43,958 nucleotides of DNA from an uncultured Saprospiraceae bacterium (GTDB lineage Bacteria > Bacteroidota > Bacteroidia > Chitinophagales > Saprospiraceae). Position numbers and translations under genes: made by a program. The stretch covers positions 1 to 43,958 of the forward strand of contig CALFDU010000115.1 of NCBI GenBank assembly GCA_937950315.1. The letters run 5' to 3'. Position 1 is the stretch's first letter, and the number at the start of each line of letters is the position of its first letter. Shown piece by piece: positions 33,601 through 42,891 of this stretch. The notes below the pieces were generated by a model, which ran no database searches, was not told the DNA's origin, and was given only the letters and a program-made list of their open reading frames with translations.

Positions 33601-35847
33601 ATATCCAACCGTCCCAGTCGATACGTCAAAGTTCAAAACATCTATCGAAGGCAAAATGATTTCACCACAAGCAGAAATGTCGCTGGTCGGAAAAACAATA
33701 TCTGGCAAATTAAGTATCGTAACTTGGAATGTTTCCATAGCAATACAAGCAGGATCATCGCCTGCAATCGCCGTATAAGTACCACTCTCTGTTGTTATAT
33801 TTCCTGGAATAAAGGTGTTCCCATCTGAATCTTCATAAAATACATTGTTTCCAAGATTTGATCCGAATGGCTGTATAAAATCATAGACCTCGCAGACCGT
33901 AACATCGTCAATAGGGTCCAATACAGGTTGTGGTATTTCCATCAACTCAAGAGATACTGGTGGAGAAAGACAGGTTCCGTTATCTACAACTGCAAATACT
34001 GTTGTCGGCAGTGCACTCGGCACATAAGCATCAGGACTTCCTATCTGAGAAGTCAAGTCCATATCTTCAAACCAAAGAATTGGTTGGGATCCATTTATAT
34101 TATCATCAAAACTGGTAAGGTCAAATGGCATGCCTCCGCACAACTCAAATGGACCACCAGGATCATTGGCATTCGGGACAGGGTTAATCGTGTAATTGAT
34201 GGTTCCACTTCCAGTACCTTCACACCCAGTATCGTCTTCAATTCCCAACAAGGAAACACTAAAATCCAAAGCTATGTTTGGTATCACCAAATCATCAACA
34301 CCATCTCCATCAAAGTCTGAGAATGAAGGAAGCAATGAAGAAGGATCAATACATAAAGATATCGTTCCATTCGGAAGGAATGCTGGTATGTCTTGTTCTA
34401 TATTAAGAAAGCCAACCGAAATTTGCAAGGTAACATCGTATGGAGGAGTACCTCCGTTTAAATCTAAAGTCAGTTCGTTACTGGCGTCCGTACAAAAACC
34501 CGGACACAAATCACCCCCTCCAGATATTGATCCTGTCGGCGCGTCCGTGACGACAACGTCTACAGAAGTAGACCCAGAACATCCAGTGTCATCGGTTACA
34601 GTTACCGTCCACATCCCAGAGAAAGCAGATGATGCATTTAAAACTTGAAAAATTTCAGAAGGTGTGTCATCGTCAGTGATTCCTGATCCGGCAGGACCAT
34701 CCCACGTGTACGTACACGACAAACACGTTGGCGTTGTTGTTACTTCAAAAATCAAATTTTCTCCTTCACAGACATCCGAAGTAATGATTGTTGCATCCAC
34801 CCCACTTCCTGTATCTACAAAAACCAATTGTTCTTCAGAATAACAAAGGCCATTAAAAACCACCGCATACAAATCCGAACCATCGGATTCAAAATTCTCA
34901 GGATCAATGATCGGTGAATCAGGAATATCTCCAAAGTCTGTAAACCAAAGCACATCATCTGATCCCACAAAACAACTCACCTCTCCATCAAATACCGTCA
35001 AATCAATTTCAGCAAATCCACTCCCACCAATACATGCCTCCACAGGACTTGTAACTGGACATGACATTGGGATTTCTTCAACTTCAATGTCAAACTCCAC
35101 ACTAGAAATACACCCATTGACATCTGTGGTTTCTACCGTATAGGTTCCTGATTCATCAGTGGTGACATCTGTGAAACTTACATTGGTTCCGGATGCGATG
35201 TTTGATCCATCAAAAAACCATTCTGCATCTGTAAAATTAGAACTTACCTCAAGGTCAAGATCATCACCTTCGCAAAGCTCGTCTCCTGGATCGATGGTTA
35301 GATCATCTTCAGCAACACCTTGATTACAAATTATCATAATATTAGTAAGATCAATATTTTCTAGATTTTGCCAAGTTGCAGAGACTACATCTAATTCAAT
35401 ATCATAACTGTCTTCTGGATCTATGCAACCGGAATCCCACGTAAATAATTCAGAAGTAATTAAATATGTTGTACCAACTAATTGCTCTAATTCTACTGAA
35501 CCATTAATTAAGAGATCGAAATCTAAAAAGTCCCAGCAAAAATCACATTCAGGTGTATTTGCATCCGCCGGGTCACCAGAACAACCAGAGCAAAAAGCTG
35601 CATCTTCTAAAACACCTCCATTGGGTTGCCAATCATTTGAGGTATACTGCATACTAAAACTAATAGAAGTGCACCCAGTGAGTGTTGTACTTTGGTTGTA
35701 AAATATAGGACCTCCTGAATTATTATTGAGAAAATCTGGCCAATTGATGACTATTTGAGCTGAACTTGTATTGACAATCAACATGGCTATTGCTAGAAAA
35801 CATAGCTTGACTAGTCCACGTATCGGTGTGTAATGTAGTTTTATCAT
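30661..35847 (-). CDS. Large secreted Ig-like repeat protein with C-terminal gliding-motility CHU_C domain (T9SS type B)
   Basis: The 1,728-residue product has a signal peptide (L-V-K-L-C-F-L-A-I-A-M-L-I-V-N-T-S-S-A, cut near residue 30). A lectin-like N-terminal domain rich in Cys follows (about 32-180), then an Ig-like domain (C-E-G-D-D-L-D-L-E-V ... S-G-T-Y-T-V-E-T-T-D, about 190-258). About ten further Ig/PKD-like modules come next, several beginning D-V-T-V-C-E. Six repeats of about 47 residues lie at about 1240-1555. The CHU_C domain is at about 1630-1728: Y-T-P-N-V-F-T-P-D-D-D-N-L-N-N, I-Y-D-R-W-G-N-Q-V-Y, G-W-D-G, G-V-Y-V-G. This C-terminal domain directs type IX export and is common on gliding or adhesive surface proteins. 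No enzymatic motif is seen. An adhesin or surface-layer role is inferred. Confidence 0.85.
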   Translation of the reverse strand: MIKLHYTPIRGLVKLCFLAIAMLIVNTSSAQIVINWPDFLNNNSGGPIFYNQSTTLTGCTSISFSMQYTSNDWQPNGGVLEDAAFCSGCSGDPADANTPECDFCWDFLDFDLLINGSVELEQLVGTTYLITSELFTWDSGCIDPEDSYDIELDVVSATWQNLENIDLTNIMIICNQGVAEDDLTIDPGDELCEGDDLDLEVSSNFTDAEWFFDGSNIASGTNVSFTDVTTDESGTYTVETTDVNGCISSVEFDIEVEEIPMSCPVTSPVEACIGGSGFAEIDLTVFDGEVSCFVGSDDVLWFTDFGDIPDSPIIDPENFESDGSDLYAVVFNGLCYSEEQLVFVDTGSGVDATIITSDVCEGENLIFEVTTTPTCLSCTYTWDGPAGSGITDDDTPSEIFQVLNASSAFSGMWTVTVTDDTGCSGSTSVDVVVTDAPTGSISGGGDLCPGFCTDASNELTLDLNGGTPPYDVTLQISVGFLNIEQDIPAFLPNGTISLCIDPSSLLPSFSDFDGDGVDDLVIPNIALDFSVSLLGIEDDTGCEGTGSGTINYTINPVPNANDPGGPFELCGGMPFDLTSFDDNINGSQPILWFEDMDLTSQIGSPDAYVPSALPTTVFAVVDNGTCLSPPVSLELMEIPQPVLDPIDDVTVCEVYDFIQPFGSNLGNNVFYEDSDGNTFIPGNITTESGTYTAIAGDDPACIAMETFQVTILNLPDIVFPTSDISACGEIILPSIDVLNFDVSTGTVGYFEQEGQAGVMYSEGDIIDQTSGLTSIFVYVGSPGCFDEVEINLIFSSDIEYILPAYPDEACGDFELLPIGGSTPGVAYFTEEDGAGTEYGVGDILQAPGTYTLFVYDPDIDQACVLNANESFTIALEEEPFIDPIADVTVCEADGFVLPTITGEFLTGDEGYATETNGGGTTYQAGDTIFTAGTIFLFNTAASCPATEVVFELTVEPAPNAGADGSFETCIGPVIDLTTLLSLGADPGGVFISVDPTISLSGADNTLWDTSTADTDTPYVFTYGVPSITGICDDGISEITIVLTNDVSAGVALPDSSICSGEVIDLFGLIDGESSGGFFIDQSNILDTIFDGSWIAEGTNTTFSYIIEEADGCNGDQSSFDVLVVESQELTVEIPITEVCQASCIEMIFNSNFLAELDLQLIDMDNGGVVHDISIASEDTEVFLLCAEGTTGELNGNVISLGEDGGDFVVAFAFLQNAGDCETNFNSLNDFEIEYIPSFEETIEGQVCEGEAFEYNGVMFFEGETVMNELSMAGCDSTTIVNVSDYPPAENFENGTFCIGTDVEIGGEIFTQDTQTQLILEDASANGCDSTIFIDIAFDNASFNNIMETICMNDEIEVNGVVYDFDNPNGADTLFNGSVQGCDSIITVALDFYDLAVGEEMETICQGDTINILGVDFYSGMEQMEITLENESINGCDSTVNVMIDFFPAMQLTEEYEKCEGETLIVNDFEITDDNLSGIYTLTGSGSDCPTVINYTTILFSSTMIEIDTTICQGESIEINGITFDANNTFDESIGQTANGCDSTIVISVNIEDGSVGVMSQVVGINEHLLSYDENNIIDPVWSSNLGTLSCEACESPMIAIQEDTEVYLSAMRDNGCLVADTIVISFIPEPAFVGIYTPNVFTPDDDNLNNIYTIYGTGGFVINEMTIYDRWGNQVYSAGEFLPNEELVGWDGRIDGVKAMVGVYVGRIVYEEPDGTENILVFDLTLLR
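31190..32120 (-). repeat. Six tandem ~47-residue repeats with the signature NGCDST in the CHU_C protein
   Basis: Each unit has the pattern C-x-G-D/E-x-I-x-I-N-G-V-x-F ... L-x-x-x-S-x-N-G-C-D-S-T-x-x-V-x-I/V-x-F. Units start near 32116 (QVCEGEAFEYNG), 31970, 31808, 31650, 31490 and 31330. Unit 5 is the most diverged, with G-S-D-C-P-T in place of N-G-C-D-S-T. The two cysteines per unit are probably disulfide-bonded. Repeats of this kind are widespread in Bacteroidota exported proteins. Confidence 0.8.
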
Positions 35848-35923
35848 TCTCGTCTTTAAGGTTCAGTTTGGAATTGACCTTTGATTACACACTAAAGTAA
35901 TAGAATAGCTCCATATTAATATA

Positions 35924-35931
35924 TACTTTTG
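35924..35931 (+). promoter_or_regulatory. Bacteroidota-type -7 promoter box (TACTTTTG) for lysS-plsC
   Basis: A perfect TANNTTTG match, ending 24 nt before the lysS ATG at 35956, giving a short leader. It is the same octamer as before the sigma operon. No convincing -33 element is seen at the usual distance. It also argues that translation starts at 35956, since the in-frame TTG at 35929 lies inside the box. Confidence 0.5.
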
Positions 35932-35955
35932 CCTCGAATTAATAAAAAGTTCAGA

Positions 35956-37494
35956 ATGTCAGTACAATTGAGCGAACAAGAGCAAATCAGAAGAGATAAT
36001 CTTCAATCGATCATTGATTTAGGGATCAATCCTTTTCCAAGTGAATTATTTCCAGTCAATGTAAAAGCATCAGAATTAAAGGAAAATTTTACCCAAGAGA
36101 ACCAGGAAGGATACCAAGAAGTGGTGATGGCTGGTAGATTGATGAGTAGAAGAATTATGGGTAAGGCGTCTTTTGCTGAGTTGATGGATAGCAGTGGAAG
36201 AATTCAGATCTATGTAAGTAGAGATGATATTGCTCCAGGTGAGGACAAAGCATTGTACAATACACTTTTCAAAAAACTATTGGACCTTGGTGATTTTATA
36301 GGAATCAAAGGCCATGCATTTTTTACCAAAGTGGGAGAGCTTTCTGTGCATGTGAAAGAATTTACTTTTTTGGGCAAATCATTGCGCCCACTCCCAGTAG
36401 TAAAAACTGATGCAGACGGCAAGGTATACGATGCCGTTTCTGATCCAGAATTAAGATACAGACAAAGGTATGTTGACTTGATTGTAAACCCTGAAGTAAG
36501 AGAAGTTTTCAAGCAGCGTACAACAATATATAATACCATGAGAAACTTCCTAAATGAGAAAGGATATCTCGAGGTAGAAACACCCATTCTTCAACCACTT
36601 TATGGAGGAGCAGCAGCAAGACCATTCAAGACACACCACAACACATTGGACATGACACTCTATTTGCGTATCGCAAATGAGTTGTACCTAAAGAGATTGA
36701 TTGTTGGAGGATACGAAGGAGTGTATGAGTTTTCTAAAGATTTTAGAAACGAAGGAATGAGTCGTTTTCACAATCCAGAATTTACGCAGATAGAACTATA
36801 TGTCTCTTACAAAGATTACGAGTGGATGATGGATCTGATGGAAGAGATGGTTGAAAAAATCACGATGAATTTGTATGGCACAACGGAGGTTCAAGTAGGT
36901 GATAACTTGATCAACTTCAAGCGTCCTTGGAAGAGGATTACGATGTATGATGCCATCAAAGAATATACTGGAACCGACATTTCAGAAATGACCGAAGAGG
37001 AAATTTTTGACTTCGCTAAATCTATTCATGTTGATGTAGACAAGAGTATGGGTAGAGGAAAATTGATCGATGAGATCTTTGGTGAAAAATGTGAGTCGGA
37101 CATGATTCAGCCTACATTTATTACCGATTATCCAATTGAAATGTCTCCATTGGCCAAGAAACACAGGAGCAAAGAAGGATTGGTAGAAAGATTTGAAGCC
37201 ATCTGTAATGGAAAAGAAATATGTAATGGATTCTCTGAGTTGAATGATCCAATTGATCAAAGAGCAAGATTTCAGGAACAACTTGATTTAGGAAAAAGAG
37301 GTGATGATGAAGCGATGTTGCTTGATGAAGATTTCTTACGCGCGTTAGAATATGGGATGCCTCCTACTGTTGGAATTGGAATCGGAATGGACAGATTGAC
37401 AATGATCTTGACCAATCAAAATTCTATTCAGGATGTATTGTTTTTCCCACAGATGAAACCAGAGGCAACGGAAACCAAGGAAACAGAAGAATAA
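35956..37494 (+). CDS. lysS: Lysyl-tRNA synthetase, class II
   Basis: The 512-residue product has the size and layout of bacterial LysRS. An N-terminal OB-fold anticodon-binding domain covers about 55-160 ([18 protein letters not shown]). The class II catalytic core contains [10 protein letters not shown], the [19 protein letters not shown] segment, motif 2 ([15 protein letters not shown], about 264) and motif 3 ([11 protein letters not shown], about 473). It charges tRNA-Lys in the cytoplasm. The ATG at 35956 ([15 protein letters not shown]) is preferred over a TTG nine codons upstream, which overlaps the promoter box. plsC begins on the next base after its TAA, so both are one operon. Confidence 0.97.
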   Translation: MSVQLSEQEQIRRDNLQSIIDLGINPFPSELFPVNVKASELKENFTQENQEGYQEVVMAGRLMSRRIMGKASFAELMDSSGRIQIYVSRDDIAPGEDKALYNTLFKKLLDLGDFIGIKGHAFFTKVGELSVHVKEFTFLGKSLRPLPVVKTDADGKVYDAVSDPELRYRQRYVDLIVNPEVREVFKQRTTIYNTMRNFLNEKGYLEVETPILQPLYGGAAARPFKTHHNTLDMTLYLRIANELYLKRLIVGGYEGVYEFSKDFRNEGMSRFHNPEFTQIELYVSYKDYEWMMDLMEEMVEKITMNLYGTTEVQVGDNLINFKRPWKRITMYDAIKEYTGTDISEMTEEEIFDFAKSIHVDVDKSMGRGKLIDEIFGEKCESDMIQPTFITDYPIEMSPLAKKHRSKEGLVERFEAICNGKEICNGFSELNDPIDQRARFQEQLDLGKRGDDEAMLLDEDFLRALEYGMPPTVGIGIGMDRLTMILTNQNSIQDVLFFPQMKPEATETKETEE

Positions 37495-38292
37495 ATGATT
37501 CTCCTGAGAATTCCTGGATTCTTTTTGGCGATCATTCGCTTTGTACTACTATTTACACTGGTAGCTGTTCATATAATTCCCTATATGATTCTATCCAGTT
37601 TTGCCTTTCAGCATACTACAGAAAGTGCTTTCAAACTAAGAAAGTCATTCATGAATTTGGCTCTTCCGATCTTGGGAATGAAGATCGATATGAAAGGAGA
37701 AATTTATGAAAAGCCTGCACTCTATGTGTGTAACCATAGAACACTTTCTGATCCAGTAGCAATCACATATTTTCTGAATGCTTTTGTCATTGCCAAAGCA
37801 GAAGTTGCTGACATTCCATTGCTCAACAAGGGAGCAAAAATTACTGGAATCATTTACGTAAAGAGAGAAAGTAAAGATTCAAGAAAAGCAACTCGACAAG
37901 CCATGATCGATACGGTCAAAAGTGGCTTGAATGTATTGGTATATCCAGAAGGAACAACCAATGGAAATCTGGAAACACTGCCTTATCGACCTGGTACTTT
38001 TGTAGAGGCAGCCAAACATGGAATTCCTATTGTCCCTGTTGTTTTAGAATACAAAACCAAATGGGATCTTTGGCTCGATCATGGAATTCCCCACCAGTGG
38101 TTTAAGCAATTTTGGAAACTTCGTACCCATTGCAAGATGGTAATCGGAGAACCCGTTGTTTCCGACGATTTTGAATGGATGAGAAAAGAAATTGAAGATT
38201 GGAGTAATGCGGAGATTATCAGCATTCATGAAGATTGGGAAGGGAGTTACTTCCACAAACAGATGTTCCCTCCAGGTAATGAAAAGATATAA
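37495..38292 (+). CDS. 1-acyl-sn-glycerol-3-phosphate acyltransferase (PlsC/LPLAT family)
   Basis: The 265-residue product has an N-terminal hydrophobic segment (about residues 5-32, F-F-L-A-I-I-R-F-V-L-L-F-T-L-V-A-V-H-I-I-P-Y). The acyltransferase motif I is N-H81-R-T-L-S-D86 (HX4D), the glycerol-phosphate-binding type sequence is Y-V-K-R-E-S-K-D-S-R, motif III is Y-P151-E-G-T-T-N-G, and motif IV-like sequence is I-P-I-V-P-V-V-L-E-Y. It should acylate lysophosphatidic acid, or a related lysolipid, at the inner membrane. The family also includes ornithine-lipid acyltransferases, so I give no gene symbol. It follows lysS with no gap (TAA-ATG), so translation is probably coupled. Confidence 0.88.
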   Translation: MILLRIPGFFLAIIRFVLLFTLVAVHIIPYMILSSFAFQHTTESAFKLRKSFMNLALPILGMKIDMKGEIYEKPALYVCNHRTLSDPVAITYFLNAFVIAKAEVADIPLLNKGAKITGIIYVKRESKDSRKATRQAMIDTVKSGLNVLVYPEGTTNGNLETLPYRPGTFVEAAKHGIPIVPVVLEYKTKWDLWLDHGIPHQWFKQFWKLRTHCKMVIGEPVVSDDFEWMRKEIEDWSNAEIISIHEDWEGSYFHKQMFPPGNEKI

Positions 38293-38298
38293 GGTCCT

Positions 38299-38334
38299 AA
38301 AAAAGAATTTCCCGTTCCGAAGAACAGGAAATTC
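38299..38334 (-). terminator. Intrinsic terminator of the glyS-gcvP transcript with a UUCG tetraloop
   Basis: On the minus strand the stem GAATTTCC pairs with GGAAATTC, then one mismatch, then GTTC-TTCG-GAAC, closing a C(UUCG)G tetraloop. A T6 run (38304-38299) follows. The orientation of loop and T-run marks it as acting on minus-strand transcription, although it lies about 100 nt behind the gcvP stop. It sits directly behind plsC on the plus strand and may stop both convergent transcripts. Confidence 0.8.
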
Positions 38335-38433
38335 GTAATACCCTTAAATTCTCAATACCTAAAACAAATATCATATTAAATTTATTTATAATATATGATA
38401 TTTTGCGTCAGTACTGTTGTTTTTTATGACTTT

Positions 38434-41295
38434 TTACGACATAGCAGGTTTTTCTTCATAACTTGACACATCTGGACATGTACATATTAATGTACGGTCG
38501 CCTTTTGCATTGTCGATGCGTGCCACCGAAGGCCAGAACTTAAACCTAGTCTTCAAGTAAGGCAGCGGATAAGCTGCTGCTTCTCGACTATATGGATATT
38601 CCCAATCATTGGTTGTACACATCATCAAGGTATGTGGCGCATTGCTCAACAGATTGTTTTCTTGATCTGCTTTTCCGAGTGCAATTTGATCTATCTCCAT
38701 CTTAATGCTCAACATCGCATCACAGAATCTGTCTATCTCTTCGAGATCTTCACTTTCTGTTGGCTCTATCATCAAGGTTCCCGCTACAGGAAAACTCAAT
38801 GTAGGTGAATGGAATCCATAATCTATTAATCGTTTAGCAACATCTTCAGCTGATACACCCAATGCTTTGAATGGTCTCATATCGATGATCATTTCATGAG
38901 CAGCTCTACCCTTCTCTCCCGTGTACAATACTTGGAATTCTTTTTCCAATCTTGCTTTGATATAATTGGCATTTAAGATGGCAATCTTGGTTGATTGCAA
39001 CATTCCCTCATGACCCAACAATCTTATATAAGAATAACTGATCAACAGGATACTAGCCGATCCATAATTGGCTTGTGATACTGGTCCAGAATTCTCCTTG
39101 CTTGTTGTCATATGTCCTGGAAGGTATGGAGCCAATTCAGAAGTACAACATATCGGACCCATTCCTGGGCCTCCTCCACCATGAGGGATACTGAATGTCT
39201 TATGCAGATTCAAGTGACATACGTCGGTTCCGATGTGTGCTGGACTTGTTAACCCTACTTGTGCATTCATATTGGCGCCATCCATATAAACTTTACCTCC
39301 ATTTTCATGAATGATTCCACAGATCTCTTTGATATACTTTTCAAATACTCCGTGCGTCGACGGGTAAGTTACCATCAAGCAAGCTAGATTGTCTTTGTGC
39401 TCTTCTGCCTTTGCTTTCAGATCAACCAAATCAATATTTCCTTTTTCATCACAAGCAGTAACCACTACCCTCATACCTGCCATCACTGCACTTGCCGGAT
39501 TGGTTCCATGCGCGGAAGATGGAATCAATGCAATGTTTCGATTCTCTTGACCAGTTTTCATAAAGTAATTTCTGATCGTAAGTAAGCCGGCATATTCTCC
39601 TTGCGCACCAGAGTTTGGTTGCAGAGAGCAAGCATCAAATCCAGTGATCGTATTCAAATATTGAGAAAGATTGTTTAAGATTTCCGTGTAACCATTGACT
39701 TGATCAACAGGAACCATCGGATGAACATTGGCAAATTCAGGTATTGTGATTGGCATCAATTCAGACGCCGCATTCAATTTCATTGTGCATGAACCAAGAG
39801 GAATCATTGAATGGACCAAAGACAAATCTTTGTTTTCCAATCTCTTGATATATCTCATCATCTGGCTTTCTGTACGGTAATCGCTGAATACTGGATGCGT
39901 CATAAACTCACTCGTTCTGAGCATGCTTTCTTCAATCCTAGATCCCGCTTCTTCAGCCAAGTTTACATCAAAAACTGTAGCGATTTCAACCAAGTCTTTC
40001 TGTGTCGTACACTCATCGATGGAAATCTGCACATGATCATTGTCGTAGTACAAATTCACTCTGTGCTCCAATGCTTTCTTGCGCAAGCCCTCAACATCAG
40101 GACACGCCACTCTGATCGTATCAAAGAATGATCCTTCATGTACGGACCATCCATTTGCCTTGAGCGCATCAAACAATAATGCAGTCTTATGATGGATGTT
40201 TACACCTATATTGGTCAAGCCTTCAGGCCCGTGAAAAACGCCATACATCCCAGCCATGATAGCAAGAAGCGCTTGGGCTGTACAGATGTTTGAAGTAGCT
40301 TTTTCTCTTTTGATATGTTGTTCTCTTGTCTGCAAAGCCATTCGCAATGCAGCGTTGCCCAATCGGTCTTCTGATACGCCGATAATCCTTCCCGGAATGA
40401 TTCTCTTATACGAAGACTTAATGGCAAAGTAAGCTGCATGAGGACCACCATATCCGATAGGAATTCCCATACGTTGTGTACTACCGACCGCAATGTCTGC
40501 CCCCCAGTTTCCTGGTGCTTCCAAAAGCGTCAGACTCAAGATATCTGCACAGACAGTCAACATGATTTTATCATTCTCCAACTTACTAGCAAATGAACGA
40601 TAATCATGAATTTCCCCCTTGCCATCTGGATACTGAATGATCGCTCCAAAATATTCTTCTCCGCTCAGCTCAACTTCTTTCCAATCTGCAATGTGCAACT
40701 CAATACCCAATGGTTCCGCCCTTGTCGTCACCACATCAATCGTAGATTGAAACACATTATTGTCAATAAACAACTTATTGATCGGGTCACCTTTTACTCG
40801 TTTGTTTTTTACGCCATACATAAGCGTCATCGCTTCCGATGCAGCCGTAGCCTCGTCAAGCAACGATGCATTGGCAATAGGCAATCCCGTCAAGTCGCTT
40901 ACCATGGTCTGGAAATTCAACAAGGCCTCGAGTCTTCCTTGCGCAATCTCCGCTTGGTAAGGTGTGTATTGCGTATACCATCCTGGATTATGAAATATAT
41001 TTCTTGCGATAACAGGTGGAGTAAAACTAGAATAATATCCTTGACCGATATAGGTCTTGTAATGATCATTCATCTTGGCCATCTCCTCAAAGTGTTCTTG
41101 CAATTCCATCTCGGACATCGCTGGTGGAACATTCAATACATCATCTCTACGGATGTTGGAAGGGATGGTTTCATCTATCAATGTATCAAGGTTCTTGACG
41201 CCGATAGTGTCCAACATTTTCTTTTCACTATCTCCATATACACCTAAGTGGCGGATTGCAAAAGAAAAATCTTGGGGGTTCTTACTATTATTCAT
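38434..41295 (-). CDS. gcvP: Glycine dehydrogenase (aminomethyl-transferring), glycine cleavage system P protein
   Basis: The 953-residue single-chain P protein is full length, like the E. coli enzyme rather than the split gcvPA/gcvPB form. The N-terminal half carries F-x-x-R-H-L-G, M-I-G-Q-G-Y-like T-Y-I-G-Q-G-Y-Y, N-P-G-W-Y-T-Q-Y-T-P-Y-Q-A-E-I-A-Q-G-R and the G-I-P-I-G-Y-G-G-P-H-A-A-Y-F-A segment. The C-terminal half has S-M-I-P-L-G-S-C-T-M-K-L-N-A and the PLP lysine K699 in N-L-H-K-T-F-S-I-P-H, followed by the glycine-rich G-G-G-G-P-G-M-G-P. It decarboxylates glycine and passes the aminomethyl group to lipoyl-GcvH. gcvT and gcvH are not in the window. The gene starts 28 nt behind glyS on the same strand, suggesting joint transcription of two glycine-using enzymes. 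Confidence 0.97.
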   Translation of the reverse strand: MNNSKNPQDFSFAIRHLGVYGDSEKKMLDTIGVKNLDTLIDETIPSNIRRDDVLNVPPAMSEMELQEHFEEMAKMNDHYKTYIGQGYYSSFTPPVIARNIFHNPGWYTQYTPYQAEIAQGRLEALLNFQTMVSDLTGLPIANASLLDEATAASEAMTLMYGVKNKRVKGDPINKLFIDNNVFQSTIDVVTTRAEPLGIELHIADWKEVELSGEEYFGAIIQYPDGKGEIHDYRSFASKLENDKIMLTVCADILSLTLLEAPGNWGADIAVGSTQRMGIPIGYGGPHAAYFAIKSSYKRIIPGRIIGVSEDRLGNAALRMALQTREQHIKREKATSNICTAQALLAIMAGMYGVFHGPEGLTNIGVNIHHKTALLFDALKANGWSVHEGSFFDTIRVACPDVEGLRKKALEHRVNLYYDNDHVQISIDECTTQKDLVEIATVFDVNLAEEAGSRIEESMLRTSEFMTHPVFSDYRTESQMMRYIKRLENKDLSLVHSMIPLGSCTMKLNAASELMPITIPEFANVHPMVPVDQVNGYTEILNNLSQYLNTITGFDACSLQPNSGAQGEYAGLLTIRNYFMKTGQENRNIALIPSSAHGTNPASAVMAGMRVVVTACDEKGNIDLVDLKAKAEEHKDNLACLMVTYPSTHGVFEKYIKEICGIIHENGGKVYMDGANMNAQVGLTSPAHIGTDVCHLNLHKTFSIPHGGGGPGMGPICCTSELAPYLPGHMTTSKENSGPVSQANYGSASILLISYSYIRLLGHEGMLQSTKIAILNANYIKARLEKEFQVLYTGEKGRAAHEMIIDMRPFKALGVSAEDVAKRLIDYGFHSPTLSFPVAGTLMIEPTESEDLEEIDRFCDAMLSIKMEIDQIALGKADQENNLLSNAPHTLMMCTTNDWEYPYSREAAAYPLPYLKTRFKFWPSVARIDNAKGDRTLICTCPDVSSYEEKPAMS

Positions 41296-41323
41296 TTTTT
41301 AAAAACTTAAAGTTGGCGGTTGG

Positions 41324-42865
41324 TTATTTAGTGCTTAACAAAAGATTCTCCATACTTGTTTTCTCTATCACCGTCTTATTTACTTCATCGACCGAAATTC
41401 TTATCTGCTCCAGTGAATCCCTTTCCCTCAAGGTAACGGTATTGTCCTCAAGTGATTGGTGATCAACCGTCACACAGAACGGCGTACCGATGGCATCTTG
41501 TCTTCTATATCTTCTTCCGATGGCATCTTTTTCATCGTACTGGACATCCACGGCAAGTCTCAACTTATCACAAATATCTTTGGAAGCGTTCACGAGGCCT
41601 TCGTGGTTTTTAAGCAATGGAAGCACTGCGCATTTTATTGGTGCGATTGCTGGGTGGAATTTCATTACTGTACGAGTACTGTTTTTCCCTTCTCCTCCTG
41701 GCACATCTTCTTCGACCAAACAATTACTTACTTGTGATAAAAACATTCTATCCGCTCCGATGGATGTCTCTACTACAAAAGGCACATAGTTTTTGTCCAA
41801 TTCAGGATCAAAGTACTGCAACTTCTTACCTGACAATTCCTGGTGCGCTTTCAAGTCAAAATCAGTCCTTGAATGAATCCCCTCCAGTTCCTTAAATCCA
41901 AACGGAAATTCAAATTCGATATCAGCCGCAGCATTGGCATAGTGTGCTAGGTTTTCATGATCATGAAATCTCAATTTTTCTTTTGGACTTCCGATTGCCT
42001 CATGCCATTTCATTCTTTTTTCTTTCCAGGTATTGTACCATTCCATCTCTGTACCGGGTCTTACAAAAAACTGCATTTCCATCTGCTCAAACTCTCTCAT
42101 TCTAAAAATGAATTGCCTTGCAACAATCTCATTCCTAAATGCCTTTCCAATCTGCGCAATACCAAATGGAATTTTCTGGCGCGATGTTTTTGATACATTC
42201 AAGAAGTTCACAAATATTCCTTGTGCTGTCTCCGGCCTTAAATATAGTTTTCCATCTTCGCCTGCGATGTTTCCAAGTTGTGTGTTGAACATCAAGTTAA
42301 ACTGACGCACATCCGTCCAGTTTCTACTTCCACTATCCGGACAAGCAATCTCTAGCTCTTCAATCAATTCTTTCAATCCAACCATATCCTCATCGGTCAG
42401 CATTTTGTTCATACGTCCGAGGACATCATCAATTTTTTTCTGCCTTTCAACAATCCTCCCATTCGTCTCTCTGAACATTTTCTCATCAAAGTCATCAAAT
42501 TTCTTTCTTGCCTTCTCTACATCCTTTTTGATTTTCGCTTCAATCTTATCCGTATACCCTTCGATCAATTGATCCGCACGGTATCTTTTCTTTGAGTCTT
42601 TGTTATCCACCAATGGGTCATTAAAAGCATCTACGTGTCCTGATGCCTTCCAGATTTTTGGATGCATAAAAATGGATGAATCGATACCGACGATATTGTC
42701 GTGCATCTGAACCATCGATCTCCACCAATATTGTTTAAGATTATTTTTTAGCGCAACGCCATTTGGACCGTAATCGTACACTGCCGAAAGACCATCATAA
42801 ATCTCACTCGATTGATACACAAATCCATATTCTTTACAGTGACCTATTATCTGTTTAAAGTCCAT
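41324..42865 (-). CDS. glyS: Glycyl-tRNA synthetase, dimeric (alpha2) class II type
   Basis: The 513-residue product is the single-chain GlyRS type (as in Thermus, Gram-positives and Bacteroidota), not the GlyQ/GlyS heterotetramer. Visible: Y-G-F-V-Y-Q-S-S-E-I-Y-D-G-L and Y-D-Y-G-P-N-G-V at the N-terminus, then W-K-A-S-G-H-V-D-A-F-N-D. A charged insertion at about 95-165 is followed by L-R-P-E-T-A-Q-G-I-F-V-N-F, motif 2 F-R-N-E-I-V-A-R-Q-F-I-F-R-M-R-E-F-E-Q (about 240-258) and motif 3 with G-A-D-R-M-F-L (about 370). The C-terminal anticodon-binding domain starts near A-P-I-K-C-A-V-L-P. It charges tRNA-Gly. A TAATTTTG promoter box lies 26 nt before the ATG, and gcvP follows after 28 nt. Confidence 0.97.
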   Translation of the reverse strand: MDFKQIIGHCKEYGFVYQSSEIYDGLSAVYDYGPNGVALKNNLKQYWWRSMVQMHDNIVGIDSSIFMHPKIWKASGHVDAFNDPLVDNKDSKKRYRADQLIEGYTDKIEAKIKKDVEKARKKFDDFDEKMFRETNGRIVERQKKIDDVLGRMNKMLTDEDMVGLKELIEELEIACPDSGSRNWTDVRQFNLMFNTQLGNIAGEDGKLYLRPETAQGIFVNFLNVSKTSRQKIPFGIAQIGKAFRNEIVARQFIFRMREFEQMEMQFFVRPGTEMEWYNTWKEKRMKWHEAIGSPKEKLRFHDHENLAHYANAAADIEFEFPFGFKELEGIHSRTDFDLKAHQELSGKKLQYFDPELDKNYVPFVVETSIGADRMFLSQVSNCLVEEDVPGGEGKNSTRTVMKFHPAIAPIKCAVLPLLKNHEGLVNASKDICDKLRLAVDVQYDEKDAIGRRYRRQDAIGTPFCVTVDHQSLEDNTVTLRERDSLEQIRISVDEVNKTVIEKTSMENLLLSTK

Positions 42866-42891
42866 AATTCTAGCTTGGTTTAATATGTCAC

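Noticed and set aside
35929-35955. Upstream TTG start for lysS
   Set aside because: It lies inside the TACTTTTG promoter box and adds nine residues not typical of the family; the ATG at 35956 fits.
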